Shown piece by piece: positions 38,601 to 49,418 of a stretch of DNA of 64,000 nt (position 1 is the stretch's first letter; every line of letters begins with the position of its first letter). The DNA is from Circinella umbellata (Eukaryota > Mucoromycota > Mucoromycetes > Mucorales > Lichtheimiaceae), in the NCBI GenBank assembly GCA_025093555.1, contig JAIWNF010000055.1, positions 62,001 to 126,000 of the forward strand, in the 5' to 3' direction. The position numbers were made by a program, and so were the translations under genes. The notes beneath the pieces were generated by a model. That model was not told where the DNA came from, searched no databases, and was given only the letters and a program-made list of their open reading frames with translations.

Positions 38601-39024
38601 ATGCATACACGCGCGTTTCCGAACTTTCATGTTTGGAATCTTGAATGTTCTAAATATGTATATATATATATGAAAGATAAAACTTTTATTACTTGCCAGT
38701 ATAGGAGCAATATAAATATTTTCTGGTATCGGAACAAGTTTCCAATGAATTGCTGTCTTCGCATTACTATCATGCTTATTATTGTTTTTGTTGCTATTGA
38801 TGATTTCGACTATTGGGATGATGATACAAAAAAGATTGTCAAAAAAATTATTCTTTTTTTTTTGGGGTGTGGTGGATGACTATAACTTTTTAGGAGTAAG
38901 AAATAGGGATGGTCCTATATTTTTTATTACTTTCAGAAAAAAATCGCGATTTCAGCTGCTGTTGCTTTTCCTCAGCAATCGTGCTTGACGATGACTCTTG
39001 TTTTTTGGAGTTTTTTGGAGCCAT
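35638..39024 (-). CDS. 748-residue protein with C-terminal RING/U-box-like domain
   Basis: Twelve exons on the minus strand: 39024-38931, 38809-38697, 38521-38409, 38306-38087, 37979-37886, 37805-37714, 37672-37415, 37300-37202, 37117-36102, 35986-35895, 35806-35773, 35659-35638. Residues about 105-180 are a charged helical region (EELTEEERDIVAQRVALQQR). A block with WTEEEQKVFYDRLREVGANG (about residue 330) looks SANT/Myb-like. A long basic, poly-Ser/Asn linker follows with NLS-like runs (RSTRARSKKKEKKK, GQRRRRRRDRH). The C-terminus reads GFIDPITLEEVLKPAISKYG, HVMGYDSWVRC, then NICPLTKKPLTKRDLVVLD, a U-box or modified-RING pattern suggesting a nuclear E3-ligase role (inference). Exon 2 appears to end at a GC donor (GCAAGT). 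The donors of exons 6 (GTTATA) and 9 (GTCGGT) are atypical and less certain. Confidence 0.75.
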
Positions 39025-40415
39025 GGGAATGATTTTTTTTTTAAAAAAAGAAAAGAAAAAGGAAAAGTTTGTGGGTTCATTGGCGTTTTTATGAACAATG
39101 GTCTAAAAAAACCTTGTGTAGCCATCAATGTTGTTTGTTTTGTTTCATCCATGATTTATACAGCAGACCACGTTGAAAATAATTTCTTATGTGTTGCGTA
39201 GTAAAAGCATCATCTTATTAATTGTTATAAATAAGATCAAACACAAATTATACCTATGTATGAGTTTATTAATCCGTACACATTTGGAATGATAAAATAG
39301 TGAGAGAAGAAGATTTTCATTCTTTCATCCGCATATACGAAGCCGAGTGTCCGTGGGATATTACCGGTCGTTTGTTTAATTATAAACATATAATTTTATA
39401 CATATATTATGCAACCACAAACATGTTATTTTCAGTACTGTACGTAGATGCAATATCATAATAAATAAATAAAAGGCGCAATGGAATGCTGTCTAAATAG
39501 TTACTTATACCTATTACATTGAAGCCATTATCATCCATCCAAACAAAAATAAAATTACTCTGAGAACCATCAATTTAGCATAGTGTTCATTTTTTTTAAC
39601 TACGTACAGCAACTAATTGTACACCACGTTTTTATTATTATTATTACCCAACGCATAATCCCTTGATATTTTTGTTTGTTTACACAATCTCTTGATAGGT
39701 AACTTATTTTTTTTTTCTGCCGATTGAACCTTAGTTTTCTTTTTTGACACATAAAATACATCCACTATTTGGGCTTTATCGAAAAACTTCATTTCTCTCT
39801 CTGAATGTTCCCTTTTTTTTTATAAAAAAAAAAGAATATAGAAGCTCAAATAAATAACAAAGTGAAAAGGCTCCCCCCCCTTTTTTTTTTCGATAGTATA
39901 TAATGGAAAAAGTCATACCTTAAAGCAATACGTGCGAGAAATCATAGGGATAAAGACTACCTGCCAAAAATTTTAATATAAAGGGGGTTTGTATATGATT
40001 TTCATGATAAAAATCAAGGGTGCTCTCTCTCTTATTGTAGTGAAAAACAAAATGGAGGGAGGGAGGGAATACAAAAATATAAAGGAATGCATAAAGGATA
40101 AAATCACACTCAGTGACTAAGCACACTTATTTTTTAATAAGAACAAAACCGTATTACATTTCCTTCATTTTTTTTTTACACAGAGAACGACAATGACATC
40201 TACATATATATACATTTGTACACACATTACATGTTATTATTTTACTCAGTATAATCAACTGACTGATATTTTAACCGAATATCCTTCTTGATTATAATCC
40301 TTCTTCTTTTATTTTTATTATATTTTTCTCTAAAACATAGTAACAAAAGCTATACCCTTTACGTTCTTTTTTTCAGTACAATACTTTATCATTCCTTTTT
40401 TAAGAAGCAATAACT
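39025..40415. other. Divergent intergenic region
   Basis: About 1.4 kb between divergently transcribed genes. It is AT-rich with poly-T/C tracts (about 39871-39890) and shows no recognisable gene. Confidence 0.5.
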
Positions 40416-42809
40416 ATGCTTTGTGCTCCTGAACCGGTGTTTGCGCAGGTCGCTCACCATCCCCTTTCCACTCATTCAAATAACAATAATGATGATAATG
40501 ATGATAATGATAATAGTAACAATAACATCAACAATCATTTTTCATCAGCATCACGTAGTATTCCACTTTTACATGATCCCTATGACCCAAGGATAGAGCA
40601 AGAATATGAACAACTTGTTCACCATTGGACCCAGCAATTACTGGATAAATCACGACATTTGTATAGTAATTATAATAATCACAGCAACGTTCCCAAGAGT
40701 GAGAAAAATCATAATAGCAGTGCGAGACATATTTCAGCATCTCACATCAACAATACCAACAGCAACAACAGTCATAGTAGAGCATCGATTACATCATCTT
40801 CATCAGAAGGGCTTGGATTCACGACGAATGTAACAACAAATAATCACTTGTGTTGTACAGGTATTATTGATTATTACCTCGAAGAACAATGGAGGGACTC
40901 ACAACATATGTTGAAATGTGCACAAATATGGAATGGTCGCGATTCGTTGGATGTTGGCGAGGCTGTACGTGCTATGAATATTATAAGCTTAAGACTAATG
41001 CAACGTACCCTTGAAACACGCCAAATGCTTCAAAATAGCAACAATAACTCTGTTCATGACTACAATGATCATCGAAAGCAGAGACAGCAGCAGCAACCGC
41101 AACAACAAGAATACAATCATTTATTTTCTCCTTGGGTTTCACCTCCTCGACCTGGACACCATGATCATATACGTTGTAACAGCATCAGTAATAGTAGCAT
41201 TATTAGTAGTAGTGATGAAGATGGATCTGTACGCTGGCGTCCTCGACATTCACCTTCACTTGCAAGTCTGCCTAAAGTTCCAATTGTGCAAGATGCCCCC
41301 AAAGGTTTCGTTGCTAACAAGGGTACGACTGTACCAAGTATTTCATTATCGTTATCATCATCACCCATGGATGAAAATAATATCAATAAGGGAGATCAAG
41401 ACGATGATGATTATGAAGAAGAGCAAGAAATGTACGCGCCATTACTTCGTCGATATCAAACGGATAGTAGTATCAGTGGTGGTTGTGACGGTAGCAATAA
41501 TAGTATTAGTAGTATAAGCGATTGGACCCATGATAAACTAAAAAAGAAACCTTCACTTCAAACAATTGAACAGCATGCGGCAGCTGCAATTGCCACATCA
41601 GTACCATTTCCTGATAATAGCAACAATAGCCATTGTAGTCAACGTCCGGTACGCCTTGTTCCATCACCATCTGCGCCCAGCCATTCAAGCTTGACCAATG
41701 GAACATGTTGTAACAATTCATTTATACCAGCAACTAACTATTATCGCTATTATCCGGAACAACATTGGAATGACGAGAACGAAGAATATGAATATGATTA
41801 TAGTAGTGAGGGTACTAATAATGACGATGGCACTAGTAATAAACAGCAACAACAAGAGCACGGCCAATGGAAGAGCTGGTTCCACCATCAACATAGCCAG
41901 CATCATCATTACCATCAAGAAGAGCAACAACGACAACAACAACAACCATTGTTGTTACCCCAATCACCTTTATCACCATGTGTTTTTTGCTATAATCCAG
42001 TTCCCAAAAAATGCTTATCCGCTGGTGATGTTGAAGAAACAAGATTTTTTCCAAGTAGTACAAGCGGCGACAGTTCAACTGAGGATAATCAAAGTACAAG
42101 CTATCACAGTGCTGTTGCTTCTGACCATCTCATGTTAAAAGAAATTGAAGAATATCACAATGAAAATAATAATAATGAAGCCAGCCCATTGTTATCCAAG
42201 AGTACCACCCTTTTTGGTAGTAACAAGCATTTGGACGAACAAGACCAAGCAGATCTAGATGATAAATATAACAATCTAGTGACTAATTATGGTATTTTGG
42301 GGACCACTGGAGGTAGTAGTAGTAGTAATAGTGGTGGTGGTATCATTCGTAGTGAATCCAGTATTTCTGCTTTTCGACCTATAAGCAAAAATCTTGCACC
42401 AAGATGTAGTGCTGCTCTTGTGAGAGATAAATCTATAACTTTATCAACATCAAAACAATTTATTTATCGCGATTCGTTATCTTCTTCGTCTTCGTCGTCG
42501 TCAACTAATCCTGCTGGTGTAGATGACCAGCAGTTCAACTCAACAAAAAATTTTCCAACCATTACCAAAAGTCAGTCGTTCCCTTCCAAAGTAGCGGCCA
42601 TGTCCATTGGATCGTCAACCTTGAGTGACTCGACCAGAAGACCTGCATTACCAAAAATGGCATCCTATTCAACACCTCGTCCGATTGGAGGAACAGGAAG
42701 TGAAAAAAGATCAAGCACCAACAATAACAAGGAGCGAAACTTTGTTATGAGATCGATCGTCGGTAAAAAGGCATCCCTTAGTAAATTATTTCACGCAAAA
42801 AAATATTAA
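40416..42809 (+). CDS. 797-residue Asn/Ser/Gln/His-rich protein, function unknown
   Basis: A single uninterrupted exon, unusual for this length in this window. It is dominated by low-complexity runs (Asn/Asp near the N-terminus, Ser blocks, Gln/His stretches around residue 490). An ordered island at about residues 150-210 (IDYYLEEQWRDSQHMLKCAQ followed by a Val-Gly-Glu-Ala-Val-Arg-Ala helix and LRLMQRTLETRQML) looks like a folded helical domain. The C-terminus ends in a basic motif (RSIVGKKASLSKLFHAKKY) and there are many potential phosphorylation sites. No signal peptide or membrane segment is visible. The family is not recognised. The long open frame and the ordered island argue for a real gene. 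Confidence 0.75.
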   Translation: MLCAPEPVFAQVAHHPLSTHSNNNNDDNDDNDNSNNNINNHFSSASRSIPLLHDPYDPRIEQEYEQLVHHWTQQLLDKSRHLYSNYNNHSNVPKSEKNHNSSARHISASHINNTNSNNSHSRASITSSSSEGLGFTTNVTTNNHLCCTGIIDYYLEEQWRDSQHMLKCAQIWNGRDSLDVGEAVRAMNIISLRLMQRTLETRQMLQNSNNNSVHDYNDHRKQRQQQQPQQQEYNHLFSPWVSPPRPGHHDHIRCNSISNSSIISSSDEDGSVRWRPRHSPSLASLPKVPIVQDAPKGFVANKGTTVPSISLSLSSSPMDENNINKGDQDDDDYEEEQEMYAPLLRRYQTDSSISGGCDGSNNSISSISDWTHDKLKKKPSLQTIEQHAAAAIATSVPFPDNSNNSHCSQRPVRLVPSPSAPSHSSLTNGTCCNNSFIPATNYYRYYPEQHWNDENEEYEYDYSSEGTNNDDGTSNKQQQQEHGQWKSWFHHQHSQHHHYHQEEQQRQQQQPLLLPQSPLSPCVFCYNPVPKKCLSAGDVEETRFFPSSTSGDSSTEDNQSTSYHSAVASDHLMLKEIEEYHNENNNNEASPLLSKSTTLFGSNKHLDEQDQADLDDKYNNLVTNYGILGTTGGSSSSNSGGGIIRSESSISAFRPISKNLAPRCSAALVRDKSITLSTSKQFIYRDSLSSSSSSSSTNPAGVDDQQFNSTKNFPTITKSQSFPSKVAAMSIGSSTLSDSTRRPALPKMASYSTPRPIGGTGSEKRSSTNNNKERNFVMRSIVGKKASLSKLFHAKKY

Positions 42810-44834
42810 ATATTAGTATTATTATTTTTCACTAGTTAAAGCTCTTTTTTATTTCTTTAATCATCTTTATAATAGTCATTATAATAATAGTATATATATA
42901 TATAAGTATTAATTACTTTTAGCAAATGTTGCTTATATTGTGTTACTTTTGTTACTATTAAATATAACTGTTTTAAGAAATTATTAAAAACTTAATTAAG
43001 GTTATTAAGGGATTCAGTTATGCTGTCAGTAAAAACCTTTTCTTGTATTCTTTTTTGTAAAAATAAAAGGCTAGATATCATTTATCAATACAAGAATGAT
43101 GCCCTTAAGCAGTCAGGGCCAAATAATAATAGCCGTAATGGAACTGATAGCAGCAATCACTACGGAAAATGAGATATGGAGTTTCATGAATATTTATAAA
43201 GTAGTTAACTTATCCAGCGTGAGTTAATAGGATTCATGGTTTACTGAAAGAAATATATATTAACTGCAGAATATGTATGAATACAATGTTTTCAAAAATT
43301 ACGATTGGTAACAAGTTGCAACCCAACAGGGTTTTTTATATACTTTTTTTTTTTTACTTTTTTGAGCCGTCTCAATCAATACGCCTTAACAGACGCTGGA
43401 TTGTAGAAGACATAATAAAAAAATCATGAATTTGAAGGTACATAACAAGTTACAGCTATATAAATTTTTTCAAACTATCAAAAGGAGGTGAGTGCATGCA
43501 TTATTTTGTTCTTTCTTTTGTGTAATTAGATTTACATTGCTTATATGTACGATAGATAGATAATTGTAAACTCGAATTGACTGGTTTTGCCATGTTTTCA
43601 TATGGCATAGCTACTTGGTCTGGTGAATATAGTCTTTGCTTATTCCATGGTGATTTCTCGCATGTTTACTTCACCCGTGCATGCTTAACTCACGTTATCT
43701 CACTTTGGTACGTCAACAAAAGATCTAGTTTTGACAACTCATTCTCATGTTAAGCAGCTTCAAACAACGATGAAAGCCTGGCTGTTCACAAGAACTTAAT
43801 TAGTTCCATAATATCAAGAAGTATATTTTTTATTTTTGCGCATGTCAAGATACCTGTAACTTACACAGATTTCAATTTCCAAACGCTGCAAATAGAAAAA
43901 CAGATAGGTTAGCACTCATTCTTCTCAAATATCTGGTTATATTCTTTTTATAGCATTACACCATGTTCTTTGTTCACTTTTGTTTTAAACATGTTTAGTG
44001 TTTCACATTTACAATATATTTTTTTCATCGTCGGTCTAATTGATATCTGTAAATAATCGATGCAGTTTTTGTTTATTCGCTACGTATGATTTATAAACAT
44101 CACAAAATTTAGACTACATACTCAAATTATATCGCCTATCACAATCCCATTAATGGTATGAAAATAGCTTTCATAAGACTAAAAATTATTATCGCTACTT
44201 CCAGTTTTATATTATTAAATAAAAAGCTGTGCATGATAGAATGAATAAGGGGGCTAGCCTTTCTCTGGGTCGGTAAATGGACTTGCTTTTTGTTGCCAAG
44301 ATACCTGTGTTCAATCCCAGGTTTCATCAACGATTACCATCATACGTTTTGACGCCTCGCCTGACATCTGGTCCTGTAATATGCTTTGTCTACTATCTTG
44401 TTTTCCGCGTTCACTCGATGTATCTTCGTTTATCTAGTCACTCTTCTAACCTATTACTACCCTCATGGGTGCCACAAGGGCGGTTATTCGAAAACTAATC
44501 TAGCTAAAAAATTCTATCTTAGTATTCATTATTTGTGTCTTTATCTTGTTCAACATGCTTATATTTGTATATAAATCTACAAGCCTTAACTAGTTTGTTA
44601 ATTTGCCCTAAAAGAGCAATATGTCGAGCTTTCCGGATGTAAAGAAAAAAAAACTTTCAAGTATGGCTGAAGGTATACTCGTTTGTAATACCTTGCTGTC
44701 ATTAATAAAGTTTGGTGTCTCTTTAACAGATATATTTAGATTTAACAAGCCTAGTGTACACTATTAAATCAACTAAAGAACACCATTGTTATACCTTGTA
44801 TGTGATGCTGCTTGTTGCCAAGTAGTTTTTTTTT
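42810..44834. other. Intergenic region left of the Crypton
   Basis: About 2 kb of AT-rich sequence without a supportable gene. At about 44251-44330 there is a weakly tRNA-like stretch (TAGCCTTT... and GTTCAATCC resembling Pol III A and B boxes) that could be a SINE or tRNA relic. Confidence 0.45.
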
Positions 44835-44952
44835 ATAAAACCTCAAAGTCCCATTGAGTCCAGCGAAGTCCCCAAAATTTCAAACTCAAAGGGACGTCGG
44901 GAATAGTAAGCCAATTATTTTACGCAAAAGTGAAAAATAAGTGCTTTATTTG

Positions 44953-44969
44953 CACTCCAAGTCCCCACT
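44953..44969 (+). repeat. Left partner of inverted Crypton end motif
   Basis: CACTCCAAGTCCCCACT. It is an inverted partial copy, with one inserted base, of the right-end sequence at 49407-49422. Additional AAGTCCC copies lie within 110 bp on its left and 30 bp on its right. Confidence 0.6.
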
Positions 44970-46406
44970 CAAAATATAGAAGTCCCTGCCTGCATAACAC
45001 TAAAAAAACTATTTTTTTCCTCATCGTTTTTTTTTTTTTTTTTTTTTTTTTTACATATGGGTACCTTCATGATGGGAAGAAAGAATCAATCGATTAACAA
45101 ATCAAACAGATACTTGTTCTAAGAACATGCATAGCAGATAGAATATTCACACACATCAACAGGCAACAGTTTCGCATTCGGTTATATGTTCAATCGAAAT
45201 GCAATAGAAAATGTTCGTACGAGCCAAACACGCAAGAAGATCGTACATGCATTGCTAAACATGGATCGTCATTAATATTAAAGACTGCGCATGGAACTTC
45301 CTCAAACAAAAGTATTAAGCGAACCAGATTACGATGTATATTTCATATAAATTATTTTTATATTGTTTTTAAGTAAATCCTCATTGTATTTCGCACTTGA
45401 TCGACGAACCTATCATTTATTCTTTTATGAACCCCTGGCGAAATATTTCTCGACATTATTTTAAGCGATAATTGATACCATTGCATTGAAAAGAAAGTAG
45501 GATTGAGAACAACCACTTAATGATCCATCAACAGTTTCAGAGTTTAACAAAATGAGAGGTAATAGCTATGGATTGGTGGGAAAAGTTTGGTAATTTGATA
45601 GCAATGATAGCATTTCCTGGGAAAACACAACAATCATTAGTTTATCAATGTAGATTTTGGAATATGGATGATAATAATATAACTTTTTTAATATAAGGGA
45701 TTTACAGTTTATGATGGAAGAGGGTGCTTTGGTCATAATTGCTATAGATGTTAGTTTGAGTATAAGCAGATTGAATGGAAAGAGGACGGATATTGATCTA
45801 TACTTTGTTTCCTGAGCATGGATTTTATAATTTCTTAAAGTTCTTGTATATATATTATCGTTTATATAAGCTAGAAAAATGAATTATTTTTTTTTCTAAG
45901 TAGTGTTACAATCATGATTATCATGATTATCATTTTATCCATATATTGTCAATTATTTAGTAGCACTGTGCAATTTAATATTTAAATACGCATGAATATC
46001 CAAAGTGACAAATATACTTAACCTGCTCTTTACCACTTACTTGTAGGTAGTGACCAAACAATCAGCAAGAAAAGGTACAATGCTTTGGGGGAAGACCAGC
46101 TTAGCTAGAAAAAAAATCAGAAAAACGATGAATAGTGATTGACGAACATGAGGAAATTGAGGTTAAAGAATAATCAAATGAGCTTATAAATTAGAGAAAA
46201 CTGGAAAGAGAGGCTGAAGAAATATGAAAGAAATAAGAATAAAAGAGAAGATAGGATAATGAAAAAAAAATATAAAGAGAAAAGTGTATATAATAATGAA
46301 AAAAATATGACGCAAAAATATTCTAAAATATTGTCAAGCAATAAGATGTGTTTGTGGAGGTAGAGAAAGCTAGGAAAAAAATGTAGTAAATTTGAAATAA
46401 AAGATA

Positions 46407-49238
46407 TTAGTTATTGAAAAAAATGCTTGGATTTTCGGCAATCCAGTGTAAGGTTTTTCTTTGCCTACTTCGCTTTTCTTCTAATAACGTGACAGCTGCT
46501 TCATTCGTCAGTCTGTGTTGTGCAGCATAATCTTTAATGCTTTCGATGATGATACGTCTGCGATTATAAAATCTACGTTCTTTTGTTTCTCGACGCCATG
46601 CAACATGGTACAAGCGTTCTAATTCTTCAATAGAAGGACCGCCAGCCAAGCCATGGTACCATTCACGCCAAAGCATATCAAGCGTAACAGTGTTACGAGA
46701 CATTTTATAAGTGGGTACAGGCAATTGATCTGGTGTTGGTGCTGGTGCTGAATTCTGTACTGGTGGTGGTGGTGGAAAAAAAGGGAGAGAGATGGATGTT
46801 GTTGTAAGTGATGGTTGCGGTAGTTCTTGTGGTTGCTGGGAAGGTTGCGGAGAAGGTTGTGTGGGTTGTGTGGGTTGAGTGGGTTGAGGTGTTTGTTCTT
46901 GAGTGGGTTGTTGTTGAGAAACATTGCCCAAGTTCAAGGTTACTGTCAAAGGAACCTGCCCAGAAGTATAGCCAGCGACTTGCTGTGCTAATGTTGCAAG
47001 GCTGCTGATGTGAGGAACAAGCACTTGCAAGGGAGTAACAACAGACAACAGGGATTGGAGAACCTGCATCTGTGCAGCTTGTTGGGCTTGCTGGGCTTGG
47101 GCTTGAGCATCAAAACGCGATGCGATTTGCTGATTGATATCAGAAAGATGTTGTGCAACCAATGGTACTGCTCTTTGCAGTTGCAGTTGCTCAGGTTCTT
47201 CAGTGATTTCCACAGCAGCATCAACAGATCTAACAAAAGTATGTTAGAAAAAAGTTGAATCACATCTTTATAAAAACAATATATTTACCTTTCAAAATCT
47301 TTATACAGCTCACTTTGAAACAAAGGATGGTTCCAAAGAAAATGCTGAGGATATCTCTTTTTCAAAAGAACCGAGTCCTGCAAAAAGACAACACGTAGCC
47401 TATCCAATAGCTTCAAAAACATATCGGCGGCACATGATACTTGTTCAACATTACCTTCATCTAATTTCTGACGCCAATAGTCAACGAACTTGAAAATTTT
47501 CTTACAAAGCTCTTGAGACGGTTGAACATTGGCACGAGAGAGATAAAAATATCCACGCTCTGTTGGAAAACCTGCAAGGGTGCGAAGAAGTTCGTGGGGA
47601 AGGTTAGTGAGGTAGGCTGTTGTCAATGAACTTGTGTTCCAACGGCCTGCACGACGAATGGGGCCCTCGCTTGATCCTCCAATCTCTGCCATTCGAGCTG
47701 CGGCACCACGCATAGCATGAGTTTTGGCTTTTGAATGGAGACAAGCTCCCTCAAATGCTTTTGTGATTGCCTTAAGGTGCTGACGGTATGACAACTCCTT
47801 TTGAGGATCCTCCGTCGTTCCTTTGATGAGCTTGTAGAAAAACCAATCCGCGTTCTTATTGATGCTAGGAAATTGCTCTCCAGACATCTCATAACGACTG
47901 AAAAGGTAACAAGCAAGCATCATTTGAGGACAAATGGCCACGTTCTTGTTTCGCATACATCCAGCAACTTCAACGCGCCCAAACTTGTTAGTTTTTCCTT
48001 GTTTAAGGACCATTACCAAAGCATGACATTGGCTGGGACCTTCATCCTCCAAATGAAGCGATTGCAAATCAGCAAACTCCATTTTTCGAATACTTTCACC
48101 GCGAAGCAAACCGTAGTGCTGCAATAAAAATGATGTACCATCTCGAAGACCAAGTTCAGTTCCATTTGTCCAAAATTGATCAACAATTTTCTCCATTTCA
48201 GCATGAGTGGTATAGCCATCTGCAGCGGTAAATGCACCCTTAAAAAATAAATGTATTTGTTAGATTATCTATACATTACACATATAGCAAGAAGTTGCTT
48301 AATAAGTTGTCTTAAACATACTCTATCATCAAAGTTTGCGCGAGCGATTTTTTCGTCTTCTCTACGCAACCAGTCAAGTAATGCTTTCACTCGTTTTCCA
48401 CGAGGACTTGGACGAAAAGAATTATCCGTCAAACATTGCTCGGCCCAAAGATCAACAATTGCAGCAGCATATGCTTCAACGGTTGAGTATCTGACCCGTT
48501 TGCCAGGTACCCCAGAAGCGAGTTGAGCATATTCATTGAATTGTCGAGTAATGGCAGATTCAATGCTTGTGCTGTTGATTGTGGATGATGATGAATCATT
48601 GGTGGGAGTGGTAGTGCTAGTGTTAGAGCTAGAACCATCTCTCTCTTCATCCATTTCGTCCATCATATCCATTACTTGATATGCTGTGTCGATTTGAGGA
48701 AGGTCATTGACCTCATCGTCGGCATGGTCAGCATTGTTGACACCATTGGACCCATGTTCATTTGAATGCTGATTGGCATCATCCTCATGCGAATCTTCTG
48801 GTGCACTTCTTTTTTTTCCTCTCTTTCGGTGGGGACGGAAAGCAACCTTATATAAGATTTTTAAGTAACAAAATTACATTTATTTGTCGAAACACACTAA
48901 TGAGCAATAAAACCAACCTCTGTTTTCAAGAAAAAGTGAAGCTTTCCATCATCAGGGATAGCATTAACATTTTTCTTGATACACCATCTTTTGAATTCTT
49001 GTTGGCGATTCAAGTATTGATTGATGGTGTTTTGAGGACGACTTTGTCGAGCTGCGCTAAATGTCTCAAGGGCAGCGCGATCCCTAGCATCTCTATAAGC
49101 TGCGTCTTCGTCATTTTCCATATCTGCTACAGCAGAATTATTAAGAGACAACTCATTCAGTCTAATATCTCTGTTTCTTTCCCGATTCTGTGCAGGAGTG
49201 CCATTGATTTGTCTTCGACCGCTTCCAGAACCACCCAT
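46407..49238 (-). CDS. Crypton tyrosine recombinase with GCR1_C-like domain
   Basis: Four exons (49238-48918, 48846-48322, 48238-47289, 47229-46407) give 872 residues with no stop or frameshift. The N-terminal exon has a core-binding helical region (NTINQYLNRQQEFKRWCIKK). A basic segment (FRPHRKRGKKR) and an acidic/Asn linker follow. The catalytic domain has box I Arg328 (HYGLLRGESIRKM), a beta-hairpin Lys (VLKQGKTNK, about 361-364), His456-Ala-Met-Arg459, Trp482 (RAGRW) and Tyr491 (TTAYL). The spacings His-Arg 3, Arg-Trp 23 and Trp-Tyr 9 equal those of Cre (H289, R292, W315, Y324). Gln- and Pro-rich linkers lead to a C-terminal GCR1_C-like DNA-binding domain (about 779-872, TLDMLWREWYHG). 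It should cut and join element ends through a 3'-phosphotyrosine intermediate. It appears complete and potentially active. Confidence 0.88.
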
Positions 49239-49392
49239 GATTATTTCGGTAAAGTAAATGTAAAAGTGTTTTTTTTAAAAAAAATGAAAAAAAAGTGACA
49301 AGAATTAAAAAGGCAGGTACACGGTTTTTGTAAATAAACTCACAGCATTAATTTCGTCAGTCTAGTTTGCGGGTGATGAAAAATATTATTTC

Positions 49393-49418
49393 CAAGTCCC
49401 CGATACAGTGGGGACTTG
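49393..49418. repeat. Perfect 9-8-9 inverted repeat, candidate recombinase core site
   Basis: CAAGTCCCC (49393-49401), spacer GATACAGT (49402-49409), GGGGACTTG (49410-49418). Two perfect 9-bp arms around an 8-bp asymmetric spacer is the classic geometry of a tyrosine-recombinase core site. It lies 155 bp upstream of the recombinase start codon. Confidence 0.75.

Noticed and set aside
41011..41517. 168-residue frame overlapping the 797-residue protein
   Set aside because: A frame-shifted shadow of repetitive AAC/CAA/GAT codons; no ordered segment.
44277..44498. 73-residue plus-strand frame left of the Crypton
   Set aside because: Overlaps the tRNA-like stretch and has no coding character or splice partners.
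46808..47008. Val-rich plus-strand frame inside the recombinase gene
   Set aside because: Antisense shadow of the Gln/Pro/Thr repeat in the last exon.
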